The notes under the pieces are model-generated. The model did not search any database and was not told where the DNA came from. It saw only the letters and a list, made by a program, of their open reading frames with translations. Positions 1 to 10,252 of a stretch of 64,000 nt of DNA are shown piece by piece (within the stretch, counting starts at the first letter, position 1; the number at the start of each line of letters is the position of its first letter). Position numbers and translations under genes: made by a program. The DNA is taken from NCBI RefSeq assembly GCF_000090795.2, contig NW_003546333.1, positions 194,130 to 258,129 of the forward strand. The letters are read 5' to 3'. The DNA is from Amphimedon queenslandica. Lineage: Eukaryota > Porifera > Demospongiae > Haplosclerida > Niphatidae.

Positions 1-167
1 AAGGCAGTTGTATGAGTCCTATTTTGCAGAATACCACTTTCGTCGTAAGTACTTTCAACATGACTCTGACAAATTCCTTGTCTTCCTTGATAAGATCAAA
101 ACTGTTTACACTCCCACTCATCGTCTGAGATGTCGCCTCATTCCAATTCTTCTCACCATTCTCAACT

Positions 168-183
168 GGCTCTTTTCAGAGCC
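168..183 (+). promoter_or_regulatory. Histone-mRNA-type 3' stem-loop
   Basis: A six-base stem, GGCTCT/AGAGCC, encloses the four-base loop TTTC. This is the canonical metazoan histone pre-mRNA 3' stem-loop bound by SLBP, and it reads on the plus strand. The stem can extend by one T-A pair. It implies a transcript entering the window from the left, but no histone C-terminus is readable in bases 1-160, so the matching gene is off the edge, decayed, or absent. A chance hairpin is possible, but the stem-loop core matches the family consensus exactly. Confidence 0.55.
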
Positions 184-249
184 AATTGGTTCCTTAGGGG
201 ATCTTATGTCATGAATAAACAAATTATGTCTCATTACATCATCTCAAAC

Positions 250-265
250 AGTTCTTTTCAGAACT
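250..265 (+). promoter_or_regulatory. Second histone-type stem-loop
   Basis: AGTTCT/AGAACT with the same TTTC loop lies 82 bases after the first stem-loop, in the same orientation, with CAAAC just upstream. The stem extends to seven pairs. It keeps the G in the second pair that SLBP prefers but lacks the usual first G-C pair. It may be a diverged duplicate of the first. I infer a tandem or decayed histone 3' end; the gene is not visible. Confidence 0.4.
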
Positions 266-266
266 G

Positions 267-1177
267 CTTTTCTTTTTCTCTTTTCTCTTCTTCTAGGCTT
301 TACAATAAAATTAATTGTAATAGAATAAACATTATACGTCATTATTATTAGATAATAGAAATATTATTCACAAATCAATCTTGTGACTTTTAAGTGAGCA
401 CCAGCAGAAAACTTTTTATTTACATAAGCATGGTTGGTCTCAATGAAGTCTATGCCCTCACCATATAATAAAGTTTGAACATTAGCAGGAAAGGTGAGGC
501 AAAAAGACAAAATAGAGAAACTAGGATTACCAAGGAGCTCTTTCCACCATATTTGTCCCTAATTTTTCAAAGGTAAAGCCAGCCCACTACTTTAAATTAG
601 AACCTACATTCTCAAATCATAATGCAAGTTTTTTATCAGTAGTGCAGCAATAATTATTTTATTTTCACAGATGCGGAGACTTTTGTAGCCAGGTTTCATT
701 GTATTTAATTGTGACCTAATGTGAGAAAACCAGGCTATATGCTCCAAAATTGAAAATTGAGATTTATGGTTTTCTTAATTAAGCGAAGTTTTTCCTATCT
801 TTTGGTCCTTCTTCCATGTCATTTGACACATCTAGTGCTGAGTTATGCTTATTTATGCAACAAGAAGTCTAAACAAATGAAATTGAGTTACAGCCATTTT
901 TTATCATTATATCTTGCATTATTTACATGGAGCACAACAAAAAGAAAGATCTGTAAATGACCTCTTTCAAGTTATTTTTTGGCAAACTTGGTATCAAATC
1001 AAAGGACATTCTTTATACAATACATTTTTGGTATAATCTCAGTTTTGATAAGGTACCACTGTCACAACTTTAAGAAGCCATATCTCTTATTGATAATTCC
1101 CGCAGATAGCCTGGTTTTCTCACAATTTATGGTAAATGTATTTTATCATTATTTCTTATTATACACACATTTATACA
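267..1177. other. AT-rich stretch, no gene recognised
   Basis: Short open frames in this stretch show no recognisable motif and no convincing splice-site pairs. I see no repeat shared with the rest of the window. It may be 3' flank of an off-window gene. Confidence 0.5.
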
Positions 1178-3511
1178 TTAACTCGTTTGTGCACACCAAT
1201 GAGTTAACTCGTCCTGCCTCAACCTTAATGAATGCACACTGACGAGTATAGACCTTTCCTGCGATGAATTATTCATGAAAGTTCAAGTGGATTTATGAGA
1301 ATTCACTAGAATTTATTCTAAATGAAGAGGGATTATGAGTCATCAAAGCATAACGATGATGAAAATCATGCCTACTTTTGGGACTGCAAAGACTATCTGA
1401 GGCTCTTAATTTTACTGCAAAAGCTTAACATGCTGAGATTTAACCAGTGAAGCTCAAATATTTGAACCTTTTTGATGTGTGCTTACGCCTAGATTCCATT
1501 AGACAGGATTTGTAGCCTTGATCCACCATTTCAGGACTAGCCTCCTTTTGAAAATAGAGCTTAAGAGTTTTAACTGCTGGTTTTTCTCATGAAAGTTATA
1601 GTATTTAACAATACACAGTTATTAACCATTAAAATAACGAAAAATACTAAGAGCAGCTGAAAAACTAGTCAATTTAGGTGCAAGATTCACTTTTTCATCT
1701 GACTTGTAGGCGTGGTTTTATCATCTTGATGCTTTGATGACTCAAATTCTCATAAATATTCATCGCGGGAAAGGTCTATACTCGTACGTGTGTTTTTCCA
1801 TGTTTATAAAAGTGTTAAAACTTCTTTAGCTGGCAAAGTAAAGCAATTGCAGGCTTTACCTAACCTCTTTCTTACAGTTTCCAAAGTTATAAGCTGCTTG
1901 CTCGTGGTTCTAGTAAGATAGACTGAGAAACAGTCGTCATGTATGTAGACTACCAACAAGGCTTGCTATATCATGCATGAAGCGCTCCAAAAATAGGAAA
2001 AATTCTCACTCTTCAATGTCTGGGGAGTCTGAAGAGGCATCACAAGTAGCTATAAGCTTAATAAAGCGCCAATAAAGAAAGGAAACAGTCTTGCCTCTCA
2101 CCTGCCATAGAAGCCAATGGAGAAATGGGGTGGGTATGATTTCAAAGCAACTAAGATAGGGAGCGTGTTTTCACCTATTTCTCTGCATCTCCTGAGAAAA
2201 CAAGCTTGAAACCTACAGAATACCTGGAGTAGGACCTATAAAATACATCATAAAGTCTAATTGTAATTTTTCCATTATTGTAAGCTTTTTTTGCCACGTC
2301 TGGATCACTGCATTGTAGTAGTTCATTAGATGGGTGAGTAGTAACAGAACAGCAGCAAAGAACTTGCAATTGATAAAACAAGAGTCATAATAAGTTTTCA
2401 TCAATGTAAGAGCATTTGCATCAGAGAAAAGACTACTTTCATACTGATGCCCATGTAAATCAATAGAGAAAAGAAGTGGGTGTGGTCTTGAGGCACTGAT
2501 ACTAGGCTCTCTTTCTTGCCCATTTTCTTCACTTGTAAAGTATGGAAAGCTCTGATTCATTGCTAGACATTGTGTATACCCTTGCTCTATTGTTTGATAT
2601 CATAATTACTCTTCATTATTGCTACTTTACAATTCTGATAAAATTTTAAAGCCATATTATAGTCAGTTTCATTTCAGTTGCCACAGGAAGTAAATCAATG
2701 TTTGCATCACAAAATGTCATTCCAAGTCACACCCAAAATGGTGGCAAAGTGCAAGCAAACTCTTCTATTGTGCATTTCTTCACCTCTAAGACCTTTTACT
2801 GTCTATTTTATCCTTGCTTTGGATACTACTACCTTTCATTATAAATGGCTAGAACTTTTTTTGTCACAAAGCTGACAAAGACCTGTATTACGGAAGAAAA
2901 CAACCTTGGTTGAGGGTGATGAAGAAAAATGGTGATGAAGAAGGCTGTGGACAGGTATAGCAGATGTTTCCTAGTAGTATAGACTGCTAGTTGAATGTCT
3001 ACTTTTTAGAGGACCTTGTGTTTGCTTTTATTTTATTAATTAAAAAACATTACTTTCTTAAAATAATAATTAGATGCATATCATATTCACGAGTTTGATG
3101 TAGCATAAATGTAATGATTCATCATGGCGGCTTCCTTTGAAATAGAGCGGAAGAACCCATTCAGAACCTTCCAGAGTACCTAGAATTGGTACAGATTTTT
3201 GGAAGAACCCGTTATGAAATATATCATGTTTCAGGTTGCTAGCACTAGTAATAAAAATATAAGGGGTGGTGCTTGAGCAACTTAACTTAAACCGACTATA
3301 CTGCATTATTACTACATGGTGATTTGTGGAACAATGTTTTGAATTTGTATAAGTACTTTAAGTGTCCCTTTGTCCCATAACAAGATGCATCTGTCATTAT
3401 TAGTTGCTATCTACATGTTTTAGCAACTGTAACTTGCTGCTATCCCAACATTGAAAACTGCTGCCCACGCAGTTAGTTATTAATAATTAACCCTGTCCAA
3501 AAAAGAGTTAA
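1178..3511. mobile_element. piggyBac-like non-autonomous element, copy A
   Basis: The segment begins TTAACTCGTTTG and ends, read on the other strand, TTAACTCTTTTTTGG, so it is bounded by TTAA like piggyBac elements. Its interior (about 1810-2590 and 3340-3400) aligns by eye with the element at 17497-18494. Shared stretches include 'aagttataagctg', 'ccaatggagaaatg' and 'agacattgtgta'. It is longer than copy B and holds a nested inverted-repeat element at 1242-1785. No transposase is readable. The family assignment rests on the TTAA ends; the outer limits are less certain than those of copy B. Confidence 0.5.
1242..1785. mobile_element. MITE with about 70-base imperfect terminal inverted repeats
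   Basis: The ends are mirror copies starting ACGAGTATAGACCTTTCC and continuing through GCGATGAAT to the shared TGAGTCATCAAAGCAT. An outer CACAC/GTGTG pair may belong to the repeat. The interior has no coding frame. No clear target duplication is seen, so the superfamily is unknown. It sits near the left end of the piggyBac-like copy A. Confidence 0.75.
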
Positions 3512-3576
3512 TGAATATGTATTTATTAGCTTTATGATTATTATTTTCTTTTGTATTGATTGTTGGGTACCTTAAT

Positions 3577-3838
3577 TACCGTAAAATTTGAAATAAAAGC
3601 CCCCGGCGTTTATTTTGTTCAAGGGCAAAAAATTGTGTGAAACAAAAAAAGGAAAAGTAAAACTGGGATTCAAACCTAGAACTCTAGGTTTAATGGCACA
3701 AAGCTTAACAAGTTAGGCCATTTGGGGCAGTCTAAAGATTGAGATATTTATATTGAGTAAAAAATGCGTATCTATACCTGAAGATCGTTAGTGCCAGGCA
3801 CTTTCTCAAACCCAGCCTTTATTTGAAAATTTACGGTA
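3577..3838. mobile_element. TIR element with tRNA-like core, copy 1
   Basis: The 262-base unit starts TACCGTAAAATTTGAAATAAA and ends with its near inverse. Inside, on the minus strand, a tRNA-like block has an A-box-like TGGCCTAACTTGTTAAG and a degenerate B box. A second copy lies at 4186-4439. The terminal repeats resemble those of the MITE at 42366-43034 (TACCGTA..., then AGTAAAAGCC), so the two families may share a transposase. It is either a MITE that captured tRNA-derived sequence or a SINE taken into a MITE. Confidence 0.65.
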
Positions 3839-4185
3839 TTCAATTTTACTTAATTTAATTTTTCAGCTATTCCTTCTTTCCTTGCAGACTTTCACATCAT
3901 GCGTGTACACATGTTTGTTTAATTCACCTATTTTCTCTGCAAAGTACAATATTTACAATTTATGGTGTAAGTATAATGTACATTTCATTTGTGTCAGTGA
4001 CTTTTACACGTCATTCTGAATAGGAATGCGTTATAATAATTGTTGTTTTGGGGACAGATACATGTACATGTACATTGTTTTGTCACAAATCAGTCGAAAG
4101 TCATACTGATCCTTAAATTGCATTCAAAAAATTTTCTGACATTATGTCTGAACAATGCTTAAGTTGATTTTGCCATTTGATGCAA
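3839..4185. other. Spacer between the two tRNA-like TIR elements
   Basis: AT-rich spacer with no gene or repeat recognised. Confidence 0.5.
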
Positions 4186-4439
4186 TACCATAAATGTTCA
4201 AATAAAAGCCTGGGCATTCATTTCTTTCCAGGACAAAAAAATTGCATAAAATAGAAAAAGTAAAACTGAGATTCGAACCCGGACCTTCAGATTCATTGAC
4301 TCAGCTTAACAAGTTAGGCCATTTGGGACAGTCCAAAGATTGTGGTACTTATATTGAGTAAAATATGCATATCTATAATTGGAGATTCTTAGTACCAGGC
4401 GTTTATTCAAGCCTGGCTTGTATTTGAACATTTACAGTA
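4186..4439. mobile_element. TIR element with tRNA-like core, copy 2
   Basis: This second copy begins TACCATAAATGTTCAAATAA and ends with the near inverse TTTACAGTA. The B box on the minus strand, GGGTTCGAATC (4270-4280), is close to a perfect tRNA B box, and the A-box-like TGGCCTAACTTG lies at about 4305-4322. Spacing and flanks are too irregular for a folding tRNA, so I do not call a tRNA gene. The two copies, about 350 bases apart, are clearly diverged. Confidence 0.65.
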
Positions 4440-4722
4440 GTAGGACATGGTTTTCCACACAGTACTCTTGCAGCTACTTGTTCCGGTAGTATGGTACTTG
4501 GTATTTAGATAAATATTACTAAAAGAGCAATTCTCCATTTTTAAAATTTATTCTAATGATTTACGATATTGTACTGTGTAGAAGTTTCAGGTGATTCCCA
4601 TCATATTGTAGGCTTTTACATGTTTTTAATTTGCTTGAAAATCTAGTAAAAGTTGTACCTGGTAACTTTCATCAAAAATGAAAAAAATTTGCATTGTTTT
4701 AACTTTTTCTGGTACATATACA

Positions 4723-5459
4723 TTAAAGGGCAACTGAATTTTTTTTTGGATTTTTCAATAATCAAGTCACAGTATCTATATAACATTTGAACAACAGTTG
4801 TGCACTTATTTTGATCAAAAAGTCTTTCACTTGCATAAAAATGCGCTTTACATTTCATCCTTTTTGCTGGCAGCCATCTTCCTGTTTCAGCAACAATGCG
4901 GGAGAGTGCAATTTGTGATGTCATCAGATGCATTGATGGCTGTTCCTTGCATCTCTTTCATTCAGAAAGAACTTGTTGCTACTGGCCGTCGTAATAAAAA
5001 ATAAAAGCAAACTTAGTATAATTTAGTTCCAAATGATACTGGCATAACAATATTTGATTTTATCAACTAAAAGAAGGAAAAGAGTCAAGGTGTTTAGGAC
5101 CAACAAAGTGCTTTCTTGTGCAGCAGTCACTTGACTAAATCATTAGGAAAAAAAATTATACTATATTTGCTTTTATTTGTTTATACCTGGGCCAGTAGCA
5201 ACAAGCTCTGTCTGCATGAAAAAGATGCAAGGAACAGTCATCAATGCATCTGATGACATCACAAATTGCACACCCCCGCATTGTTGCTGAAAGAGGAAGA
5301 AGATGGCTGCCAAAAAAAAGGATGAAATGTAAGGAGCATTTTCTTGCAAGTGAAAGACTTTTTGATCAAAATAAGTGCATTACTGTTGTTCAAATGTTAT
5401 ATAGATACTGTGACTTGATTATTGAAAAATCCAAAAAATTCAATTCATTTCCCCTTTAA
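4723..5459. mobile_element. Fold-back TTAA element (long inverted repeat)
   Basis: The two halves are inverted copies: about 300 bases at each end mirror each other, separated by a spacer of roughly 150 bases. The ends are TTAAAGGG on one strand and TTAAAGGGG on the other, giving a TTAA-type target as used by piggyBac and Kolobok elements. Each arm contains the same open reading frame of about 70 codons (4933 downward and 5244 upward, both starting MHLMTSQIA), which follows from the arms being copies. I infer a non-autonomous fold-back transposon whose transcript would form a long hairpin. Confidence 0.75.
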
Positions 5460-6095
5460 GGCTGGGTTGACTGTCACTTGACAACCTTCAAAGCTTCTAT
5501 ATAAAAACTGAAGCCTTCTAAATTTACAAAAATTATAGCCCTCCTCTGTTTATAATGTCAAAGTCATAGCTCAGCCCACTATATAAACGCTTGGTCTAGG
5601 TATACAATCCCTGCGTAAACTTTTGGCCACATTAACTATTAATAACAACTAATAATAAAACTTAGAACATTTATTATCTCCTTCAAATGACAGCACTTAA
5701 ATTGAAGCTTAAATTTTGAATGAGAAATTTGGCACAATTTTTGTATTTTTAAAGCCAGTCACATTAAAACCCTAAGTTTAACAATTTGCCAAATTTAACC
5801 CCTTCAAATTTTTAGCTGTATCTAAATTATTGTCATAAAAGGATTTCTTGCAATAAGCAAGTAAGCAAACTCTATTACAGAAAAATGTCTAAAATTATTA
5901 GTTTTAAATTGTGGAAAGTTGGTGTAAACTTTTAATATTTTATATATACAAGCATTGCATTTAGTTAAAACCGGAGAACACTTTTAAGGCATGATGTATA
6001 TATACAAGGATTAAAGATAATTGTGTCTATGTAATACATGCTGCAGCATTTGTTTCTGACAATAGTACTTCCTATTGTGGTTGTTTGTCCTGGTT
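5460..6095. other. AT-rich stretch, no gene recognised
   Basis: No coding frame, splice pattern or shared repeat was recognised in this interval. Confidence 0.5.
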
Positions 6096-7659
6096 AACAT
6101 TTTAAAAAATTAAAAAAAACAAGATGGAGTAGGATTCTAGAGCAAGTTCATAAAAAAGTAATGGAAACAAGGGCAAGTAGGATTCTGAACGACTACCAAT
6201 GAAAATCCAAAATGAAAATCCTACTCTCGTGATGCAAATTCTACTCTACATTGCATTACTAATACTATTATGTAAGTAATTACGGATCACCTTGCAATGT
6301 AGAGTAGAATTTGCGTCACAAGAGTAGGATTTTCATTTTGGATTTTCATTGGTAGTCGTTCAGAATCCTACTTGCCCTTGTTTCCATTACTTTTTTATGA
6401 ACTTGCTCTAGAATCCTACTCCATCTTGTTTTTTTAAAATTTTTTATGTTCTTGTTTGTCTTGATTTTTTTATAATATTTGTAATAATATTTCTTTAGAT
6501 AGTATCCATTGCTATTCTGGTGAATAGTTAATTCTATACTGATCAATGTTTCAGTTGTGAAAGCTGCCACAATTATATCTATTGGCTGTGCTACCCATCT
6601 AATTCCACTTTGAGCCTATCATTTGCAATTTCTGATTTTATTTGCCATCATTGTTAATTCTCCTTGATTATTTATTTATTTATGTATATTATGATCTTTA
6701 TTAATATGCATATTTTAAATCTATCCATTTATTTTTCCCTTTCCTTTCTTTTCTGATTTTCTGGGTGCCAGCAGCTCTTGCTGGCAGTCCTTCAGGATGC
6801 TTCCTCTGCTCTCTCTCTACTATGTTAGACTACTTACTTTATGCATCTTGTAAAATTATAATTAAATTAAATAGTAGTCTTGACATGAGTCCCTTGTTCA
6901 AGAAGCAGTGAGAGTATCTATCTTCCTTGCAATCCTGTCCTGTGTTGTTCCTGTTGTGAAGTTCATGAACATTGTTTTAATAACATTATTGTTTGTAATC
7001 TTTAAAAAATACAATTTGTTAATTATTTATTTAAATAAAACAATGTTATCTAAGATTAAATAACTTCTCTTAGCTAGAACTAGAAGCCTGGAACCTCCAC
7101 TATGTATTACAGTTGACCCAAGTATAGCTATATACGAGCTAGATAAAAAAAATTGCTTGCTTTTCCCAGTTCTGAGATCTGAGCATGCACGACCACACCC
7201 AAATTTTAGAGCACATGTTTCTTTTAATAACAAAATGGCGGAATGAGGTAAGTTTTGACTGATGCTACAGTCATAGTGTCACTTCTTCCTTTCTTGGAGA
7301 ATGAGGTGATGGGACATGGACCTGCGCATAGACTGTTGGAGTAGAATGGTGTAAGAATTAGCCTTCTAGCACCAGCCAATATTGAGATACACACCGACAA
7401 CTGGATTGACAGGAGATGATGATGATGATGATGAAGATGACTGAACAAAACGGCCGTTTTGCCGATTTTTGACTTTCCTCTTAGACAAGGTGTAGAGCCA
7501 CGTTAGTGGTACCTATGGAGTCCTCTGGTCAAGATAATGTCCTTTAGGAAGTCTGGTAAGCATTGGAGCTTGTTTTCCCGGTATAGCAAGGCTGCAAAAG
7601 TTGTGGCAGCCATATTGTTTTGGGGTGAATCCTACTTAGTAACGCTACCGCGTTACTAA
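6096..7659. repeat. Hairpin-headed repeat family, copy 1
   Basis: The first of three long copies (others at 16050-17255 and 26565-27859). The head, about 6110-6435, is a near-perfect palindrome with arms of about 130 bases carrying repeated GTAGGATT/GTAGAATTTGC motifs. About 1.2 kb of shared sequence follows. The last 24 bases are a second hairpin, TTAGTAACG/CGTTACTAA (7636-7659). All three copies end CTAA followed by T. Near the right end all copies keep a minus-strand frame of about 36 codons beginning MAATTFAA. No transposase is seen. The superfamily is unknown; a Helitron-like end is possible, but the usual 5' TC is not visible. Confidence 0.8.
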
Positions 7660-7694
7660 TAACCTATATCCCTTGTATCAAGAGTATTCGTAAT

Positions 7695-7834
7695 ATATAG
7701 AACATGACCCTGAGTGGTGTATCAGATATACACAAAAATGATATTCATAATCCCGAGGGCGTAGCCCGAGGGATTATGAATATCATTTGAGTGTATATCT
7801 GATACACCCACGAGGGACAGGTCATGTTCTATAT
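7695..7834. repeat. 140-base palindrome
   Basis: Arms of about 65 bases around a GTA centre fold back on each other. The core is ATGATATTCATAATCCC on the left and its inverse on the right, and the outer arms read ATATAGAACATGACC and GGTCATGTTCTATAT. It ends only a few bases before the Crypton-like element. It could be a short MITE or part of that element's flank. Confidence 0.7.
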
Positions 7835-7924
7835 TGTTTGTATTAAGGGAAGCCATAAGAAGGAAAGGTTATGCGCATGCTCAGTACAGTGACGTCAACT
7901 TAATTGTCACATTGCAGTACAAAG

Positions 7925-8993
7925 ATGGCTGAACTGGAAGGAGAACCACAGAAGAAAAGGCTGAAGTTGGCTGCCTCTCAGAAAGAAAGATTCAAATACG
8001 TCAGTACCGAAGAGATGAGCGAATTATCCAAGGGATTCATGCCTGCCAACACTGAAAAAAATACAAAGTGGGCCTTGAAATGTTTTTGTGAATGGTGATC
8101 TGCCAGAAATGGGAATGTTGAAGACAGCTGTCCGTTAGACCTTTTAGAAAAATACAAAATCCAACAGACCTGGACAAGTGGATTCCTATTTTTATTGCAA
8201 AAGTTCGCCGCGTTGATGGCAAGCCTTACCCACCTAGAAGTATCCATCAGCTTTTATCTGGTTNNNNNNNNNNNNNNNNNNNNNNNNNNNNNNNNNNNNN
8301 NNNNNNNNNNNNNNNNNNNNNNNNNNNNNNNNNNNNNNNNNNNNNNNNNNNNNNNNNNNNNNNNNNNNNNNNNNNNNNNNNNNNNNNNNNNNNNNNNNNN
8401 NNNNNNNNNNNNNNNNNNNNNNNNNNNNNNNNNNNNNNNNNNNNNNNNNNNNNNNNNNNNNNNNNNNNNNNNNNNNNNNNNNNNNNNNNNNNNNNNNNNN
8501 NNNNNNNNNNNNNNNNNNNNNNNNNNNNNNNNNNNNNNNNNNNNNNNNNNNNNNNNNNNNNNNNNNNNNNNNNNNNNNNNNNNNNNNNNNNNNNNNNNNN
8601 NNNNNNNNNNNNNNNNNNNNNNNNNNNNNNNNNNNNNNNNNNNNNNNNNNNNNNNNNNNNNNNNNNNNNNNNNNNNNNNNNNNNNNNNNNNNNNNNNNNN
8701 NNNNGAGCCACAGGTGCCACTGCTCTTTTTTAAGGCTGGTGTACCAGAAAAGATTATTCAAAAAAACAACAGGGCATAGATCACTGGAGGCATTGCGAAG
8801 CTATGAGAGGACATCGTTGGACCAAGAAAAAGAAGCATGTCATGTATTGACTAGTATTGACAAGAATGTGTCTTACAGTATTGAAGAGCGTCACTCACAA
8901 TCTACTCGTGTTACTCAAAGCAAGTGCCAAGTTCCAGCTTTTCAAGGCTGTTCTATTGGTAGCATCACCATTAATTATAGAGAAGAGAACTAG
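7925..8993 (+). pseudogene. Crypton/DUF3504-type tyrosine recombinase, decayed
   Basis: The start at 7925 follows CACATTGCAGTACAAAG and opens MAELEGEPQKKRLKL. The next part has the pattern typical of the Crypton-derived domain shared with ZMYM2/QRICH1/KIAA1958: NTEKNTKWALKCFCEW, then CPLDLL, then in another frame LDKWIPIFIAKVRRVDGK and RSIHQLLSG. After the gap the C-terminal segment GVPEKIIQKTTGHRSLEALR, followed by SYER, carries the recombinase H-R...Y signature. A stop after CFCEW (about 8096), a frame change near 8140, and another near 8765 suggest the copy is dead. The gap hides the central catalytic region. Family identity is fairly secure; host domestication is unlikely given the decay. 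Confidence 0.7.
8264..8704. other. Assembly gap (441 N)
   Basis: Run of undetermined bases within the Crypton-like recombinase. Any translation across it is meaningless. Confidence 1.
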
Positions 8994-9520
8994 GTATATG
9001 ATTACTGAAAAAATAGATCTAAGATCACTTATATTTGACAAATAACTTATATTGTTTAAATTAAAATTTTTAAGTTTTATCATTGTTGTTACAGCAGCTT
9101 TAGCCATGCATTACTTCCAGTGAAATATATATATTGCACTGTCGGTGCCTTTAATCATAGCTATGTCACATTCTGGTAAATATGCATATTGCACCGGAAG
9201 TGATCGTCTACCAGATATAAACCCAATGTGGTGCCTTTCATCTTATGGCTTCCCATGATACAATTTCTTATATTCATTAATTGTTTCTAAGTGATAAAAG
9301 ATTGATGCTGCTCTTCATCACTTTTCACAATTGAGACATCAAGATACAAAGTAGACTTGACTCTCCATTACATTAGCCTTACATGTAGCTACTTGCATTT
9401 GTGAACTATTTAAATGTGTTAATTTAATACGTACAAGATATACTATACAGCACATGTATAACAATAAAGTCAGTATCGCTTTTGTTACAAACATTGACCG
9501 TGGTCATTTTGAAGTAGGGA

Positions 9521-9868
9521 ACTTTAATACAAGGAAGAATAAAATATCATTAAGTGGAGTAGAGAAAGAGTTAGTAAAAATAATAAGCACAAGAAATCTT
9601 GCATCTCAGAGAAATTAATTATATTGGCTTATGGGAGGGCCTACAATGCCACAAAAAGTTGTATTCTCATCTATACATAATACATTGTAACTGCTACTTC
9701 ATTTTGCCTTTCCTGATAGGCACATCTAACAAGAAAAAGTTATCAAGATTCTTGATGTGTCTTCTAGAAAATCAAGAAACAAGACTGCAAAATAATGTGT
9801 TAACAATTTTATTCAATACTTTAATTTCTATTGGAAAAATGTATGACATATGTTCAAGGATTATGTAG
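9521..9868 (+). pseudogene. LVKI-type two-exon fragment, copy A
   Basis: Exon 1 (about 9521-9660) carries SGVEKELVKIISTRNLASQR, matching SGVKAELVKIMRDRNLASHR on the minus strand at 63.5 kb. A 59-base interval follows with donor GTATTC and a pyrimidine-rich acceptor ending CCTGATAG. Exon 2 (9720-9868) is open for 48 codons to a stop. Exon 1 has an in-frame stop just after NLASQR, and its end is one base out of phase relative to copy B, so this copy looks decayed. Function is unknown and no domain is recognised. Confidence 0.5.
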
Positions 9869-10101
9869 ATCCATAAGAGACATTTGAAAATAGTATGCAA
9901 TATAATGAAAATACAATTACTGAGAGTGTAACAAGAAATCAATTTTAGTGGTTACAAGTAAAGGGTAAGTATATATATAATAAATGTAAAATATAATTGT
10001 CCTCACTGACTAAATACTAATAAGTGTCATACACCTGTGACCTCATTGACATACTATAGCTATTTAACGATAAACTATGCCTGCAAATCAGTTTCACTCA
10101 C

Positions 10102-10252
10102 CTAAAAGTCTACCACTAGGTGGCGATAATGGAGGAGAGCCTTTGCCATTATATTTATGATGGCACACAAAGCACTGACATTCACAGTTTGTGTTAGGAT
10201 TTTGACATTTTTGTATGAGTGTTTTCAAATTCAATAGCTTCAAGGCCTTCAT
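10102..10252 (-). CDS. Cysteine-rich, proline-tailed exon, copy A
   Basis: A minus-strand exon of 151 bases reads MKALKLLNLKTLIQK, then a cluster CECQCFVCHHK, then SPPLSPPSG, ending at a strong donor (G|GTGAGT). It can start at the ATG at 10252 or extend four codons upstream to an acceptor-like ATTTTAG. The paralogous plus-strand exon at 62877-62958 keeps the C-x2-C-x-C-x2-C-like cluster and the proline run, which supports coding. Further exons were not found. The cysteine pattern suggests metal binding, but no known family is recognised. Confidence 0.45.

Larger units (their letters stand above)
7838..9263 (+). mobile_element. Crypton-like tyrosine-recombinase element with inverted ends
   Basis: The interval is bounded by near-inverse ends of about 30 bases (AGGGAAGCCATAAGAAGG on the left; its inverse with two changes on the right). 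It encodes a plus-strand protein of the Crypton-derived recombinase type, interrupted by an assembly gap. Cryptons usually lack terminal inverted repeats, so these ends are unusual. No target duplication was recognised. Confidence 0.55.

Noticed and set aside
757-1242. Short hydrophobic frames as small membrane proteins
   Set aside because: AT-rich DNA gives Phe/Leu/Ile-rich frames by chance; no splice or start context supports them.
4186-4439. A genuine tRNA gene
   Set aside because: A and B boxes are present, but no cloverleaf with paired acceptor stem could be drawn, and the unit is repeated with inverted ends.
4798-5004. Open frames on both strands in the fold-back element as a gene
   Set aside because: The frames are mirror copies caused by the inverted arms, with no recognised domain.
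8195-8779. Long open frames across the runs of N at 8264-8704 and 52326-53169
   Set aside because: The frames exist only because undetermined bases give no stop codons.
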